The translations under genes were made by a program, and so were the position numbers. Below are positions 33,903 to 42,135 of a DNA stretch of 64,000 bases, piece by piece. Origin of the DNA: RGIG3528 sp045629005 (GTDB taxonomy: Bacteria > Bacillota > Clostridia > Lachnospirales > Lachnospiraceae); NCBI GenBank assembly GCA_045629005.1, contig JAZQQJ010000081.1:1-64000 (forward strand), in the 5' to 3' direction. Each line of letters begins with the position of its first letter. Positions within the stretch are counted from its first letter, which is position 1. The notes under the pieces were generated by a model, which saw only the letters and a program-made list of their open reading frames with translations, was not told the DNA's origin and searched no databases.

Positions 33903-34748
33903 ATGTTACAGTTTGGCGTCAGGGGCCATGATATGCCTAAGGCACCTGTTGAACAATGGGTTAAAAGTATTGCCGATCTTGGCTTTTGCTGTACACAGCT
34001 TGCACTTCCAAAGGCTATAACCGATTTTAATACCGCACCTTCAGCTATGACGAGCGGCATGGCAATGTATTTAAAACGTATTTTTGCTGAAAACAAGGTT
34101 AATGTCTCTGTTCTTGGATGCTATAGAAATCTTGCTACTCCCGATAAGGAAGAGCTTAAGAAAACCCAGGAAATTTACAAAGACCATATACGTTTCGCGG
34201 CTATGCTTGGTGCAGGAGTTGTCGGTACGGAAACAGGTGCTGTAAACACAGAATACAGGTATGTTCCCGAAAATCATACTGATGAAGCGTTAAAGGTATT
34301 TATTGACGGCCTTTATCCCGTTGTTGAATATGCCGAGAAAATGGGCGTTTGTATTGGCATTGAGCCTGTCTGGAAACATATAATGTACAATCCTGTTCAG
34401 ACAAGAAAGGTTCTTGACGAGATTAACTCCCCGAATCTAAGAGTTATTCTTGACTCTATTAACCTTCTTAATGCTGAAAATGAGTCTCACGCCAATGATA
34501 TAGTTGATGAGGCGTTTGAACTTCTGTTACCTGATATAGACATAATTCATATTAAGGATTATGTTGTTAAAAACGGTGAGATTTTCACAAGTCCGCTGAC
34601 ACTTGGTACCGGTAAGTTCGACATTCCTCATCTTATGAAAATCCTTAAAAAAGAAAAGCCTTTCATAAATGTTCTTCTTGAAGACAGTATTCCTGAAAAC
34701 GTTAAGATTTCAAAGGAATATGTCGAAAAATGTTATATAGATGCTTGA
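33903..34748 (+). CDS. Sugar phosphate isomerase/epimerase-like (AP endonuclease 2 fold)
   Basis: A 281-residue TIM-barrel protein of the xylose isomerase-like superfamily. Metal-site type motifs are IEPVWKH, VILDSIN and DIIHIKDY, followed by LGTGKFD. Such proteins act on ketoses or inositols; I cannot name the substrate. It begins 12 bases after fhs with AAGGAG, so they form an operon. Confidence 0.8.
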   Translation: MLQFGVRGHDMPKAPVEQWVKSIADLGFCCTQLALPKAITDFNTAPSAMTSGMAMYLKRIFAENKVNVSVLGCYRNLATPDKEELKKTQEIYKDHIRFAAMLGAGVVGTETGAVNTEYRYVPENHTDEALKVFIDGLYPVVEYAEKMGVCIGIEPVWKHIMYNPVQTRKVLDEINSPNLRVILDSINLLNAENESHANDIVDEAFELLLPDIDIIHIKDYVVKNGEIFTSPLTLGTGKFDIPHLMKILKKEKPFINVLLEDSIPENVKISKEYVEKCYIDA

Positions 34749-34773
34749 CATGTTGTATAGGGTTTACTAAAAT
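34745..34773 (+). promoter_or_regulatory. SigA-like promoter of nrdR
   Basis: A perfect TTGACA (34745-34750), overlapping the stop codon of the preceding gene, then 17 bp and TAAAAT (34768-34773). Confidence 0.75.
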
Positions 34774-34816
34774 TATACAAGATGTAGTGGTTAATACATT
34801 TTAAGGAGAAGATGAC

Positions 34817-35272
34817 ATGAAGTGTCCGTTTTGTGGTAAAGAAAACACAAGGGTTATTGATTCCAGACCTGCCGAAGATGGTTTAAGCATCAGAAGACGT
34901 CGTGAATGTGACGAATGCGGCAAGCGTTTCACTACTTATGAGAAGGTAGAGGCTATTCCTCTTGTTGTAATAAAAAAAGACAACTCCAGAGTACCTTTTG
35001 ACCGTGAAAAGATTGTCCAGGGTGTGTTTGCATCCTGTCACAAGAGACCTGTTCCGGTTGAGAAAATCCAGAATCTTGTGGATGAAGTCGAAAATGCTGT
35101 CTACAATATGGAAGAGCGTGAAATACCTTCATCCGTTATCGGACAGATGGTTATGGAAAAGCTTAAAGACCTTGATATGGTTGCTTACGTTCGTTTCGCT
35201 TCGGTTTACCGCGAGTTTAAGGACGTTAATACATTCATGGACGAACTTAAAAACATTCTTGAAAATAAATAA
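34817..35272 (+). CDS. nrdR: Ribonucleotide reductase repressor NrdR
   Basis: A 151-residue repressor. The N-terminal zinc ribbon (KCPFCG ... RRRRECDECGKRF) binds DNA and the ATP-cone that follows (VIKKDNSRVPFDREKIVQG) senses ATP/dATP. It represses ribonucleotide reductase genes, none of which are in the window. It has its own promoter and terminator. Confidence 0.97.
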   Translation: MKCPFCGKENTRVIDSRPAEDGLSIRRRRECDECGKRFTTYEKVEAIPLVVIKKDNSRVPFDREKIVQGVFASCHKRPVPVEKIQNLVDEVENAVYNMEEREIPSSVIGQMVMEKLKDLDMVAYVRFASVYREFKDVNTFMDELKNILENK

Positions 35273-35277
35273 TTTAA

Positions 35278-35318
35278 ACCAACCTCTTGACTTAACATCA
35301 GGAGGTTGGTATTTTTTT
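35278..35318 (+). terminator. Rho-independent terminator after nrdR
   Basis: A 9-bp stem (ACCAACCTC at 35278-35286, GAGGTTGGT at 35302-35310) followed by A and seven T. Confidence 0.9.
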
Positions 35319-35333
35319 ATATGCTGAGTGATA

Positions 35334-35357
35334 CCTGTTCAGGGGAGATAGAACAGG
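35334..35357 (+). promoter_or_regulatory. Inverted repeat over the yifB ribosome site
   Basis: CCTGTTC (35334-35340) and GAACAGG (35351-35357) pair perfectly around a 10-base loop. The right arm shares AGG with the AGGAG ribosome site (35355-35359), six to seven bases before the ATG at 35364. It could hide the site in the mRNA or be a protein-binding dyad. Confidence 0.55.
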
Positions 35358-35363
35358 AGATAA

Positions 35364-36698
35364 ATGGTAAGTAAAGTTTTTTCCTGCATCTGTTCTTATA
35401 CAGAAGCACATCTTATATCGGTTGAAGCCGATATTCGTAACGGTCTGCCGGGCTTTTTTCTGTGCGGCGCATCCAATGAAGTTAAAGAATCAAAAGAACG
35501 TGTAAGAGTTGCGGTCGAAAATGCCGGTTTCTTTTTGCACCCTAAAAGAATTACGGTAAACATTACACCTGCAGGCATTAAAACGAAGTCCGGAAGTCTT
35601 GATCTACCTATTGCGGTTGCGGTTCTTGCGGCTTACGGATTAATGCCCGATGATAATGAGGACATTGTTTTTGCCGGAGAACTTTCCCTGGAGGGGAATT
35701 TAAAAGCTGTTGATAATGCGCCGCTAATAGCCATTCATGCAAGAAATAACGGCTTTAAGCGAATTATTTTACCAATTGAAAGTGCTTCGAAAGCATCGAT
35801 AATAAACGGTATTGATGTATACGGAGCTGACAGTCTTGAAACAGTACTTAAAATACTTGACGGAGACGAAAACATTTTTCCTTTTCGTGCTGATAAGGAT
35901 GCTATCGATAAGATTAATTATTTTGGAGAATCTATTCCGGATTTCTGTGAAATAAACTGCGATGAAAACATTAAAAGATATATTGAGGCTTCGGTTGCAA
36001 GTCATATGAGTATTATGTTCATAGGCGGTGACCGTGTTAAGGCATGCAATATTATGCAATGTATGAAAAAGCTTGATACAGGGGTGTCGGACGAACAGAA
36101 GATTTATTATTTGGAAATTGGGAAAAAAGTAAATTTGTACGACTCTTTTGAACTTACAAATAACGGTTTCATGCTGTTAATGAATACAGATTCAAAAAGT
36201 ATGAAAGAATATATGAATAATAGGGAACTGATTACGAATTGTATCGGAACGGTCTCATACTCAGCACTTTGTCCATGCGGTTTATATCCGGACACTACCA
36301 AATGTCTTTGCTCAAAACAGAAGATTGAGGCTCATATACGTAAAATAAACAGTTCAATACTTAAGGATACAGACGTTTTTATATACTTGAATGAATCGAA
36401 GTTTGACATAAATAAAGCTACTTTCCGCAAAAGCACTTCTGATATGAATGAAAGCATTAAAAAAGCAGTAGCTTATAAGGATAATGCTGAACGGGAATGT
36501 GGGTTGAATAACGACTGTGTTGCATATTTAAAGGAAATTTTCGAATCATATACATACAGTGAAACGCTATATAACAGTATAATTAATGCAGCGAGGGCTA
36601 TTGCCGATATTGATGAGTCAAAATACATATCTGCAGAACATATAAGTGAAGCGTTTGATTTGTGTATATTTATGAAGAAAGGGGATTGCTATGATTGA
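35364..36698 (+). CDS. yifB: YifB/ComM-family protein lacking ATPase motifs
   Basis: A 444-residue homologue of YifB/ComM (usually about 505-510), a hexameric branch-migration helicase in transformation. The N-terminal S5-like domain is well kept (LISVEADIRNGLPGFFLCG, VKESKERVRVAVENAG, KRITVNITPAGIK, DLPIAVAVLAA). At the expected Walker A (GPPGSGKT in relatives) it reads FIGGDRVKAC (219-228), and the Walker B strand reads FMLLMNTD (269-276). The RPFRAPHH segment and some 60 residues between them are missing. The cysteine motif CPCGLYPDTTKCLC (303-316) and the C-terminal helical domain (NAARAIADIDES) remain. The frame is uninterrupted and overlaps dprA by 8 bases, so it may work as a non-hydrolysing partner. 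Confidence 0.85.
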   Translation: MVSKVFSCICSYTEAHLISVEADIRNGLPGFFLCGASNEVKESKERVRVAVENAGFFLHPKRITVNITPAGIKTKSGSLDLPIAVAVLAAYGLMPDDNEDIVFAGELSLEGNLKAVDNAPLIAIHARNNGFKRIILPIESASKASIINGIDVYGADSLETVLKILDGDENIFPFRADKDAIDKINYFGESIPDFCEINCDENIKRYIEASVASHMSIMFIGGDRVKACNIMQCMKKLDTGVSDEQKIYYLEIGKKVNLYDSFELTNNGFMLLMNTDSKSMKEYMNNRELITNCIGTVSYSALCPCGLYPDTTKCLCSKQKIEAHIRKINSSILKDTDVFIYLNESKFDINKATFRKSTSDMNESIKKAVAYKDNAERECGLNNDCVAYLKEIFESYTYSETLYNSIINAARAIADIDESKYISAEHISEAFDLCIFMKKGDCYD

Positions 36699-37578
36699 CT
36701 TCTTTCTTCACTGGTTTAATTCTCTTTCCGACACGGATCCGGCTTTGAAAATGAAGGTTTTGAAAAACAATATTGAAATCAGGTCATTATATAGTGCATC
36801 GGATTCACAAACTCTTCGCAAAATGTTGTTGGAAAACAATATGACATGGCCTTCAGAATCGCAAATAAATACTATGATATCCGAGATGGCTGATGACGGT
36901 TTCAAAAGAAAGTCAGAACAATCATACAAACTTATCGAAAGCGGTAGAATAAACGCATTAAGTTACTTTGATGAAGCTTACCCGGGAAAACTTAAAGATA
37001 TATATGATCCTCCGATAATACTGTATTTTCAAGGGGAACTCCCCAATAAAGGCATCCTCACTACAGCTGTAGTTGGTTCTAGACACCCTTCTAGAGATGG
37101 GCTTGAAATGGCATACCGTTTTTCAGAGAGGCTTTCTCTGGCAGGTGTTCAGGTTGTGTCGGGAATGGCCATAGGAATAGATACAATGGCCCACAGGGCA
37201 TGCGTAGATAAAGGCAGGAAGACATATGCAGTTCTTGGTTCCGGTGTAGATGTGCCATATCCTATGTCTAATCTTGAACTGTATGAAAAGATTATTGAAT
37301 GCGGAGGAGTTATTTCCGAGTTTATTCCGGGAGACAAACCTGTTCCTCGACATTTCCCGAGAAGAAACAGAATTATATCAGGACTTGCCGATAAGGTAGT
37401 GCTTATTGAAGCCGGTGAACATTCCGGTTCACTGATTACCGCAGACTTTGCTTTGGAGCAGGGAAAAGATATTTACGCAGTTCCCGGAAGGCCGGGAGAT
37501 GAGTTATCAAAAGGTTGCAATGAACTTATAAAAAAGGGTGGAGCAGGCTTGATTACTGATGTTAGTGACATAATATAG
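36691..37578 (+). CDS. dprA: DNA processing protein DprA
   Basis: A 295-residue protein that loads RecA on incoming single-stranded DNA in transformation. The Rossmann core is intact: AVVGSRHPSRDG, VSGMAIGIDTMAH, AVLGSGVDVPYP, FPRRNRIISGL, EAGEHSGSLITA and AVPGRPGDELSKGCNELI. The N-terminal SAM-like part is short and divergent, and the C-terminal winged helix seen in longer relatives is absent. It overlaps yifB and precedes topA, as in many Firmicutes. Confidence 0.93.
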   Translation: MIDFFLHWFNSLSDTDPALKMKVLKNNIEIRSLYSASDSQTLRKMLLENNMTWPSESQINTMISEMADDGFKRKSEQSYKLIESGRINALSYFDEAYPGKLKDIYDPPIILYFQGELPNKGILTTAVVGSRHPSRDGLEMAYRFSERLSLAGVQVVSGMAIGIDTMAHRACVDKGRKTYAVLGSGVDVPYPMSNLELYEKIIECGGVISEFIPGDKPVPRHFPRRNRIISGLADKVVLIEAGEHSGSLITADFALEQGKDIYAVPGRPGDELSKGCNELIKKGGAGLITDVSDII

Positions 37579-37601
37579 GACTAATTATCTAAATTTTTTA
37601 T

Positions 37602-37630
37602 TTGACAAATAGACTCTGATGATATATTTT
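37602..37630 (+). promoter_or_regulatory. Candidate promoter of topA
   Basis: TTGACA (37602-37607) with TATATT or TATTTT 15-17 bp downstream (37623-37630). It lies in the 90-base gap after dprA. Confidence 0.5.
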
Positions 37631-37679
37631 ACACTTTGCCGCGGTAAAGACGGTATAAAAATCTTACATGGAGAATGAA

Positions 37680-39662
37680 ATGCCTAAACATCTTGTCATT
37701 GTTGAGTCTCCTGCAAAAGCGAAGACAATAAAAAAATATCTTGGAACAAACTTTGAGGTTATCGCATCCAACGGACACGTTAGAGACCTTCCGAAAAGCC
37801 AGCTTGGTGTAGATGTTGAGAACGGATTCGAGCCTAAATACATTACAATCAGAGGAAAAGGAGATATTCTCGCTAAGATGCGTCGTGAAGTAAAGCGCGC
37901 TGACAGAGTGTACCTCGCAACGGACCCCGATCGTGAGGGAGAAGCAATTTCCTGGCATCTTGCTGAAAGCCTTAAGCTCGAGGCGGATAAGTTCAGTCGT
38001 ATTACCTTTAATGAGATTACCAAAAATGCCGTTAAAAACTCTCTCAAGAATGCCAGAGACATTGATATGAAGCTTGTTGATGCACAGCAGGCAAGACGTG
38101 TTCTCGACAGAGTTGTAGGCTATGAAATTTCCCCGCTTCTTTGGGAGAAAATCAAACGAGGACTTTCCGCAGGAAGAGTTCAGTCTGCTACACTCAGACT
38201 TATTTCGGACCGTGAAAATGAAATAAATGCATTTAACCCTAAGGAGTACTGGCTTCTTAATGCTTCTATGAGTTCTCCGGACTTGAAGAAGGATTTTACC
38301 GCACAGTTTTACGGTACAAAAAAAGAGAAGCTTGAACTTACTTCAGAGGCAGAAGTTAACGAAGTATTAAAGAAAATCAAGGGTAAGGCTGTAACAGTTT
38401 CCGAAACAAAGGTTTCAAAACGTCTTAAAAAAGCACCTCTTCCCTTTACTACAAGTACACTACAGCAGGAAGCCTCAAAGCAGCTTAATTTATCAACCCA
38501 GAAGACTATGAAAGCAGCTCAGCAGCTTTATGAAGGCGTTGAAGTAAAGGGCCATGGAACAATTGGTCTTATTACTTACCTTCGTACGGATTCAACGCGT
38601 ATTTCCGAAGAAGCAGAAGCAGCTGTTAAGAATTACATTACCGAGGCATTCAGTGCTGATATGTATTCTTCAGGTACTGCAAAAGGTAATGACGGAAAGA
38701 AGATTCAGGATGCTCACGAAGCCATCAGACCTTCTTATGTTGACATTACTCCTGCAGAGCTTAAGAATTCACTCCCTAGAGATCTTTTCAGACTTTACCA
38801 GCTCATATGGAAACGCTTTGTAGCAAGCCGTATGCCTGAAGCAGAATATGAAACAGCTTCAGTAAAGCTTGATATTGGCGATTACAGATTTACAGCAACA
38901 TCATCAACACTTGAAAAAGCCGGTTTCCTTACTGTATATGCCGATAAGGAGGAGGATGAAGAGGAAGAGACAAATCAGTCACTTTTGAAGCTTGACAAGA
39001 AGTCATCCGTTAAGGTCGTTGACTTTGAAAAGAGCCAGCATTTCACAACACCTCCTGCACATTTTACCGAAGCTTCCCTTGTTAAAACAATGGAGGAACT
39101 CGGAATTGGCAGACCCAGTACATACGCTCCTACAATTACGCTTCTTCTCGGAAGACACTATGTTACAAAAGAGAACAAGAATCTTTATGTTACAGAGCTT
39201 GGAGAAGCAGTCAACAACATGATGATTGATGCGTTCCCCGAAATTGTTGACTTGAATTTTACCGCAACTATGGAAACACTTCTTGACGGAGTTGCAGAAG
39301 GTACTGTGCAGTGGAAGTCGATAATTGCCAATTTCTATCCCGATCTTGAAAAGGCAATTTCCACAGCAAAGAATAACCTTTCAAAGCTTAAGATAGAAGA
39401 TGAAGTAAGCGATACACAGTGTGAGCTCTGTGGAAAAATGATGGTTATTAAATTCGGACCTCATGGCAAATTCCTTGCGTGTCCCGGATTCCCGGAATGC
39501 AAAAACACCAAGCCTTATTTTGAAAAGACGGGTGTTGCATGCCCGCAGTGCGGAAGTGAGCTCATTATCTGTAAGACAAAGAAGGGAAGAAGATATTTTG
39601 GCTGCTCAAAGTATCCTGAGTGCGAATATATGGCATGGCAGCTTCCTAAAACAGAGAAGTGA
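37680..39662 (+). CDS. topA: DNA topoisomerase I (type IA)
   Basis: A 660-residue enzyme that relaxes negative supercoils. It has the TOPRIM domain (HLVIVESPAKAKTIKKYL, ATDPDREGEAISWHL), the catalytic tyrosine region (GLITYLRTDSTRIS) and two C-terminal zinc ribbons (CELCG...CPGFPEC and CPQCG...CSKYPEC). The ATG at 37680 is preferred to the one at 37668 because GGAG lies six bases before it. Confidence 0.97.
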   Translation: MPKHLVIVESPAKAKTIKKYLGTNFEVIASNGHVRDLPKSQLGVDVENGFEPKYITIRGKGDILAKMRREVKRADRVYLATDPDREGEAISWHLAESLKLEADKFSRITFNEITKNAVKNSLKNARDIDMKLVDAQQARRVLDRVVGYEISPLLWEKIKRGLSAGRVQSATLRLISDRENEINAFNPKEYWLLNASMSSPDLKKDFTAQFYGTKKEKLELTSEAEVNEVLKKIKGKAVTVSETKVSKRLKKAPLPFTTSTLQQEASKQLNLSTQKTMKAAQQLYEGVEVKGHGTIGLITYLRTDSTRISEEAEAAVKNYITEAFSADMYSSGTAKGNDGKKIQDAHEAIRPSYVDITPAELKNSLPRDLFRLYQLIWKRFVASRMPEAEYETASVKLDIGDYRFTATSSTLEKAGFLTVYADKEEDEEEETNQSLLKLDKKSSVKVVDFEKSQHFTTPPAHFTEASLVKTMEELGIGRPSTYAPTITLLLGRHYVTKENKNLYVTELGEAVNNMMIDAFPEIVDLNFTATMETLLDGVAEGTVQWKSIIANFYPDLEKAISTAKNNLSKLKIEDEVSDTQCELCGKMMVIKFGPHGKFLACPGFPECKNTKPYFEKTGVACPQCGSELIICKTKKGRRYFGCSKYPECEYMAWQLPKTEK

Positions 39663-39711
39663 TGCAACTTTCGTAAACAAGTGCTTATTTTATAAAGAAT
39701 AAATTATAGAT

Positions 39712-39758
39712 AGAGATTGATAATTTACGTTTATTTATTGTCAATCTCTTCTTTTTTT
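39712..39758 (+). terminator. Terminator after topA
   Basis: A 9-bp stem (AGAGATTGA at 39712-39720, TCAATCTCT at 39741-39749) with a 20-base loop, then TC and seven T. Confidence 0.8.
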
Positions 39759-39787
39759 GAATAAATTGTGAAATTATTTGAAAACAC

Positions 39788-39816
39788 TTGAAATTTTTTC
39801 GCTCAGGGTGTAAACT
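39788..39816 (+). promoter_or_regulatory. Candidate promoter of codY
   Basis: TTGAAA (39788-39793), 17 bp and TAAACT (39811-39816). A CodY-box-like sequence (11 of 15) at 39772-39786 lies right before the -35. Confidence 0.5.
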
Positions 39817-39865
39817 CTGCAAAGCTATAAGGCGGATAATAAGTATATGGAAGGCGGTGATACCA

Positions 39866-40642
39866 ATGGGCGTACAACTTCTTGATAAAACAAGAAAAAT
39901 TGAAAAGCTTTTACACAACAACAGCTCAAATAAGGTAATATTCAGCGATATTTGTCTGGTACTCAGTGATATCCTTGACTCCAATATTCTCATCATCAGT
40001 AAAAAGGGTAAAGTGCTCGGAATGAAGAACCGTTCCGATATTGCACCAATAGGGGAGTTTAAGGACTTAAGTGTAGGAAACTATATTGAGAAAGAGTTCA
40101 ATGAAAGACTTCTTAATATTCTTTCAACAAAGGAAAATGTTAACCTTACAACACTTGGCTTTGAAAGTGATGAAATTGAGTCATATCAGGCAATTATTGT
40201 TCCTGTAGTAATTTCCGATGAGCGTCTCGGTACGACATTTATCTATAAACGTAATGCTTCATATTCTATTGACGACATTATTCTCAGTGAGTATGGCACA
40301 ACAGTTGTAGGACTTGAAACAATGCGTTCCGTTAATGAGGAACAGGTTGAAGAGTACAGAAAGGTTCAGGTTGTCAAATCTGCAATCGGCACACTTTCTT
40401 ATTCAGAGCTTGAGGCAATTACACATATCTTTACCGAACTTGAGTCGGATGAAGGCACACTTGTTGCAAGTAAGATTGCCGATCGTGTAGGCATTACAAG
40501 GTCTGTAATCGTAAATGCACTCAGAAAATTCGAAAGTGCCGGCGTTATTGAGTCCAGAAGCTCGGGCATGAAGGGAACATATATCAAAGTTCTTAACGAT
40601 TATGTTTTTGAAGAGCTCGGCATCCAGAGAAAAGACAAATAA
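39866..40642 (+). CDS. codY: GTP- and branched-chain amino acid-sensing repressor CodY
   Basis: A 258-residue global repressor of nutrient-starvation genes. An N-terminal GAF domain binds Ile/Val/Leu; the C-terminal winged helix (VASKIADRVGITRSVIVNALRKFES, then GMKGTYIKV) is nearly identical to the Bacillus one. The ATG at 39866 follows AAGGCGGTGAT, almost the full anti-SD complement. As in B. subtilis, codY directly precedes flgB, but codV, hslV and hslU, which accompany it there, are absent. It has its own promoter and terminator. Confidence 0.97.
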   Translation: MGVQLLDKTRKIEKLLHNNSSNKVIFSDICLVLSDILDSNILIISKKGKVLGMKNRSDIAPIGEFKDLSVGNYIEKEFNERLLNILSTKENVNLTTLGFESDEIESYQAIIVPVVISDERLGTTFIYKRNASYSIDDIILSEYGTTVVGLETMRSVNEEQVEEYRKVQVVKSAIGTLSYSELEAITHIFTELESDEGTLVASKIADRVGITRSVIVNALRKFESAGVIESRSSGMKGTYIKVLNDYVFEELGIQRKDK

Positions 40643-40654
40643 ACAAAAGCTTTT

Positions 40655-40682
40655 AAAGAGGTCTTTATGACCTCTTTTTTTT
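40655..40682 (+). terminator. Rho-independent terminator after codY
   Basis: A 9-bp stem (AAAGAGGTC at 40655-40663, GACCTCTTT at 40669-40677), loop TTTAT, then a T run. It separates codY from the flagellar cluster. Confidence 0.95.
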
Positions 40683-40752
40683 CTGCCCGGGTAGAATAAT
40701 TATCTTTTATATAAAAACAGATGCACCGCTATATTTAGTATTTATTAAAAAA

Positions 40753-40767
40753 ACTTATCAGAATATC
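40753..40767. promoter_or_regulatory. Candidate CodY-binding box before flgB
   Basis: The 15 bases match AATTTTCWGAAAATT at 11 positions, with the central TCAGAA kept, and abut the -35 of the flgB promoter. Such 4-mismatch matches arise by chance in AT-rich DNA. Confidence 0.35.
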
Positions 40768-40796
40768 TTGTGTTTCTTTTTGCAAAACGCTATAAT
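40768..40796 (+). promoter_or_regulatory. SigA-like promoter of the flagellar cluster
   Basis: TTGTGT (40768-40773), 17 bp and a perfect TATAAT (40791-40796). It gives an approximately 90-base leader to flgB that contains a perfect palindrome, GACATATGTC (40835-40844). No Sigma28 site is visible here. Confidence 0.65.
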
Positions 40797-40891
40797 ATTT
40801 TCAAAGTACGCATAAAGTGTATTATGTTCCGTGAGACATATGTCGATATTTAAAGCGGAGTATACTAAAATACATCAATCGGAGGCCGTTT

Positions 40892-41284
40892 ATGATAGGT
40901 TCGGATGCATACAATTACATCAATATTCTTAACAAAGCAGCAAACGCAAGCTGGGCAAAAAACGAAGTTATCGCTAACAACATTGCTAATGTCGATACTC
41001 CGGATTACAAAAGAAAAGACCTGAATTTCGAAGCTTTGCTTGCTTCCAGGCTGAACCAGTCGTCCACCAACAATATGGACCAGAGAGTAAAGAACCTTCA
41101 GAACAAGTCTCTTGTTGCAAGTATTTACACAGACTATGAAGAACTGAGCTACAGATACGACGGCAATAACGTTGATATCGATACCGAAACCGCATATCTT
41201 GCAGACAACCAGCTCAAATACTACACCTTCCTGAATACTATCAATCAGGAATTCAGCCGTATTAAAATGGTTCTTAATTCATAG
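40892..41284 (+). CDS. flgB: Flagellar basal-body rod protein FlgB
   Basis: A 130-residue proximal rod subunit. The signature NNIANVDTPDYKRKDLNFE near residues 28-46 is typical. Relatives are exported by the flagellar type III apparatus without a cleaved signal. It opens the flgB-flgC-fliE set; a CGGAGG ribosome site precedes it. Confidence 0.95.
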   Translation: MIGSDAYNYINILNKAANASWAKNEVIANNIANVDTPDYKRKDLNFEALLASRLNQSSTNNMDQRVKNLQNKSLVASIYTDYEELSYRYDGNNVDIDTETAYLADNQLKYYTFLNTINQEFSRIKMVLNS

Positions 41285-41306
41285 TCATAAGTGAAAGGAG
41301 AATGCC

Positions 41307-41768
41307 ATGTCCGTAATGTCTACCTTTAACGTTTCCGCTTCGGGAATGAGTGCACAGCGTACACGAATGGACTTAATCGCACAGAATATCGCAAATGTCA
41401 GTACTACAAGAACAGAAGACGGTGGTCCTTATGTCCGTCAGACTGTAGTATTTGAAGAACGTTCAAACGATAATGTCAATTTCCATGATTATCTTACAGC
41501 ACGAAAAGCAGGTGTCGGATATAAAAACAATATCGGTTCGGGTGTTAAGATTTCTACAATAGTAGAAGACCATGTCAATGCCATGAAAAAGGTGTATGAG
41601 CCTAATCATCCGGATGCGGATGAAGACGGTTACGTTACATATCCCAATGTTGATACCGTTACCGAGATGACAAACCTTATCGACGCCAACCGCTCGTACG
41701 AAGCAAACGTTACAGCCTTCAATGCAACAAAGAATATGATGTTAAAGGCTCTGGAGATTGGTACCTGA
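41307..41768 (+). CDS. flgC: Flagellar basal-body rod protein FlgC
   Basis: A 153-residue rod subunit. The N-terminal rod motif (FNVSASGMSAQRTRMDLIAQN, NIANVSTTRT) and the C-terminal VTEMTNLIDANRSYEANVTAFNATKNM segment form the terminal coiled coil of rod and hook proteins. It follows flgB by 22 bases. Confidence 0.96.
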   Translation: MSVMSTFNVSASGMSAQRTRMDLIAQNIANVSTTRTEDGGPYVRQTVVFEERSNDNVNFHDYLTARKAGVGYKNNIGSGVKISTIVEDHVNAMKKVYEPNHPDADEDGYVTYPNVDTVTEMTNLIDANRSYEANVTAFNATKNMMLKALEIGT

Positions 41769-41787
41769 TAATCGGAGGAAATAACAT

Positions 41788-42111
41788 ATGGCTATAGATA
41801 TCGCTTCTGTCGGAAGCATTATACCTGTTAACAGCATAAATTCTCTTTTCGGAGCTTCCGAAACAGAGAAAAAGGAAGGCGTTTCTTCCTTTGAGACTCT
41901 TTTAAATTCTGCAATGGGTATGATTAAAGAAACAGAAGATTATACAAATAAGGCAGAGGATGCCGAACTTCAATATATGCTCGGATTAAACGACAGTGTT
42001 TCCGACCTTCTTATTGCACAGACAAAGGCAAATATGTCTTTACAGTATACAGTTGCAGTCAGAAACGCTGTAATGGATGCATATCGTGAGATAATGCAGC
42101 TTCAGTTCTAA
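41788..42111 (+). CDS. fliE: Hook-basal body protein FliE
   Basis: A 107-residue protein linking the MS ring to the rod. The C-terminal half (LLIAQTKANMSLQYTVAVRNAVMDAYREIMQLQF) is a close match to the family; the N-terminus is variable. It lies between flgC and fliF as in most flagellar clusters. Confidence 0.93.
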   Translation: MAIDIASVGSIIPVNSINSLFGASETEKKEGVSSFETLLNSAMGMIKETEDYTNKAEDAELQYMLGLNDSVSDLLIAQTKANMSLQYTVAVRNAVMDAYREIMQLQF

Positions 42112-42135
42112 ATTATTTTTTCAGGGGTCGCTTAA

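Noticed and set aside
34774..34800. NrdR box in the nrdR promoter
   Set aside because: ACAAGATGTAGTG resembles half of the consensus only, and no second box at the expected spacing is seen.
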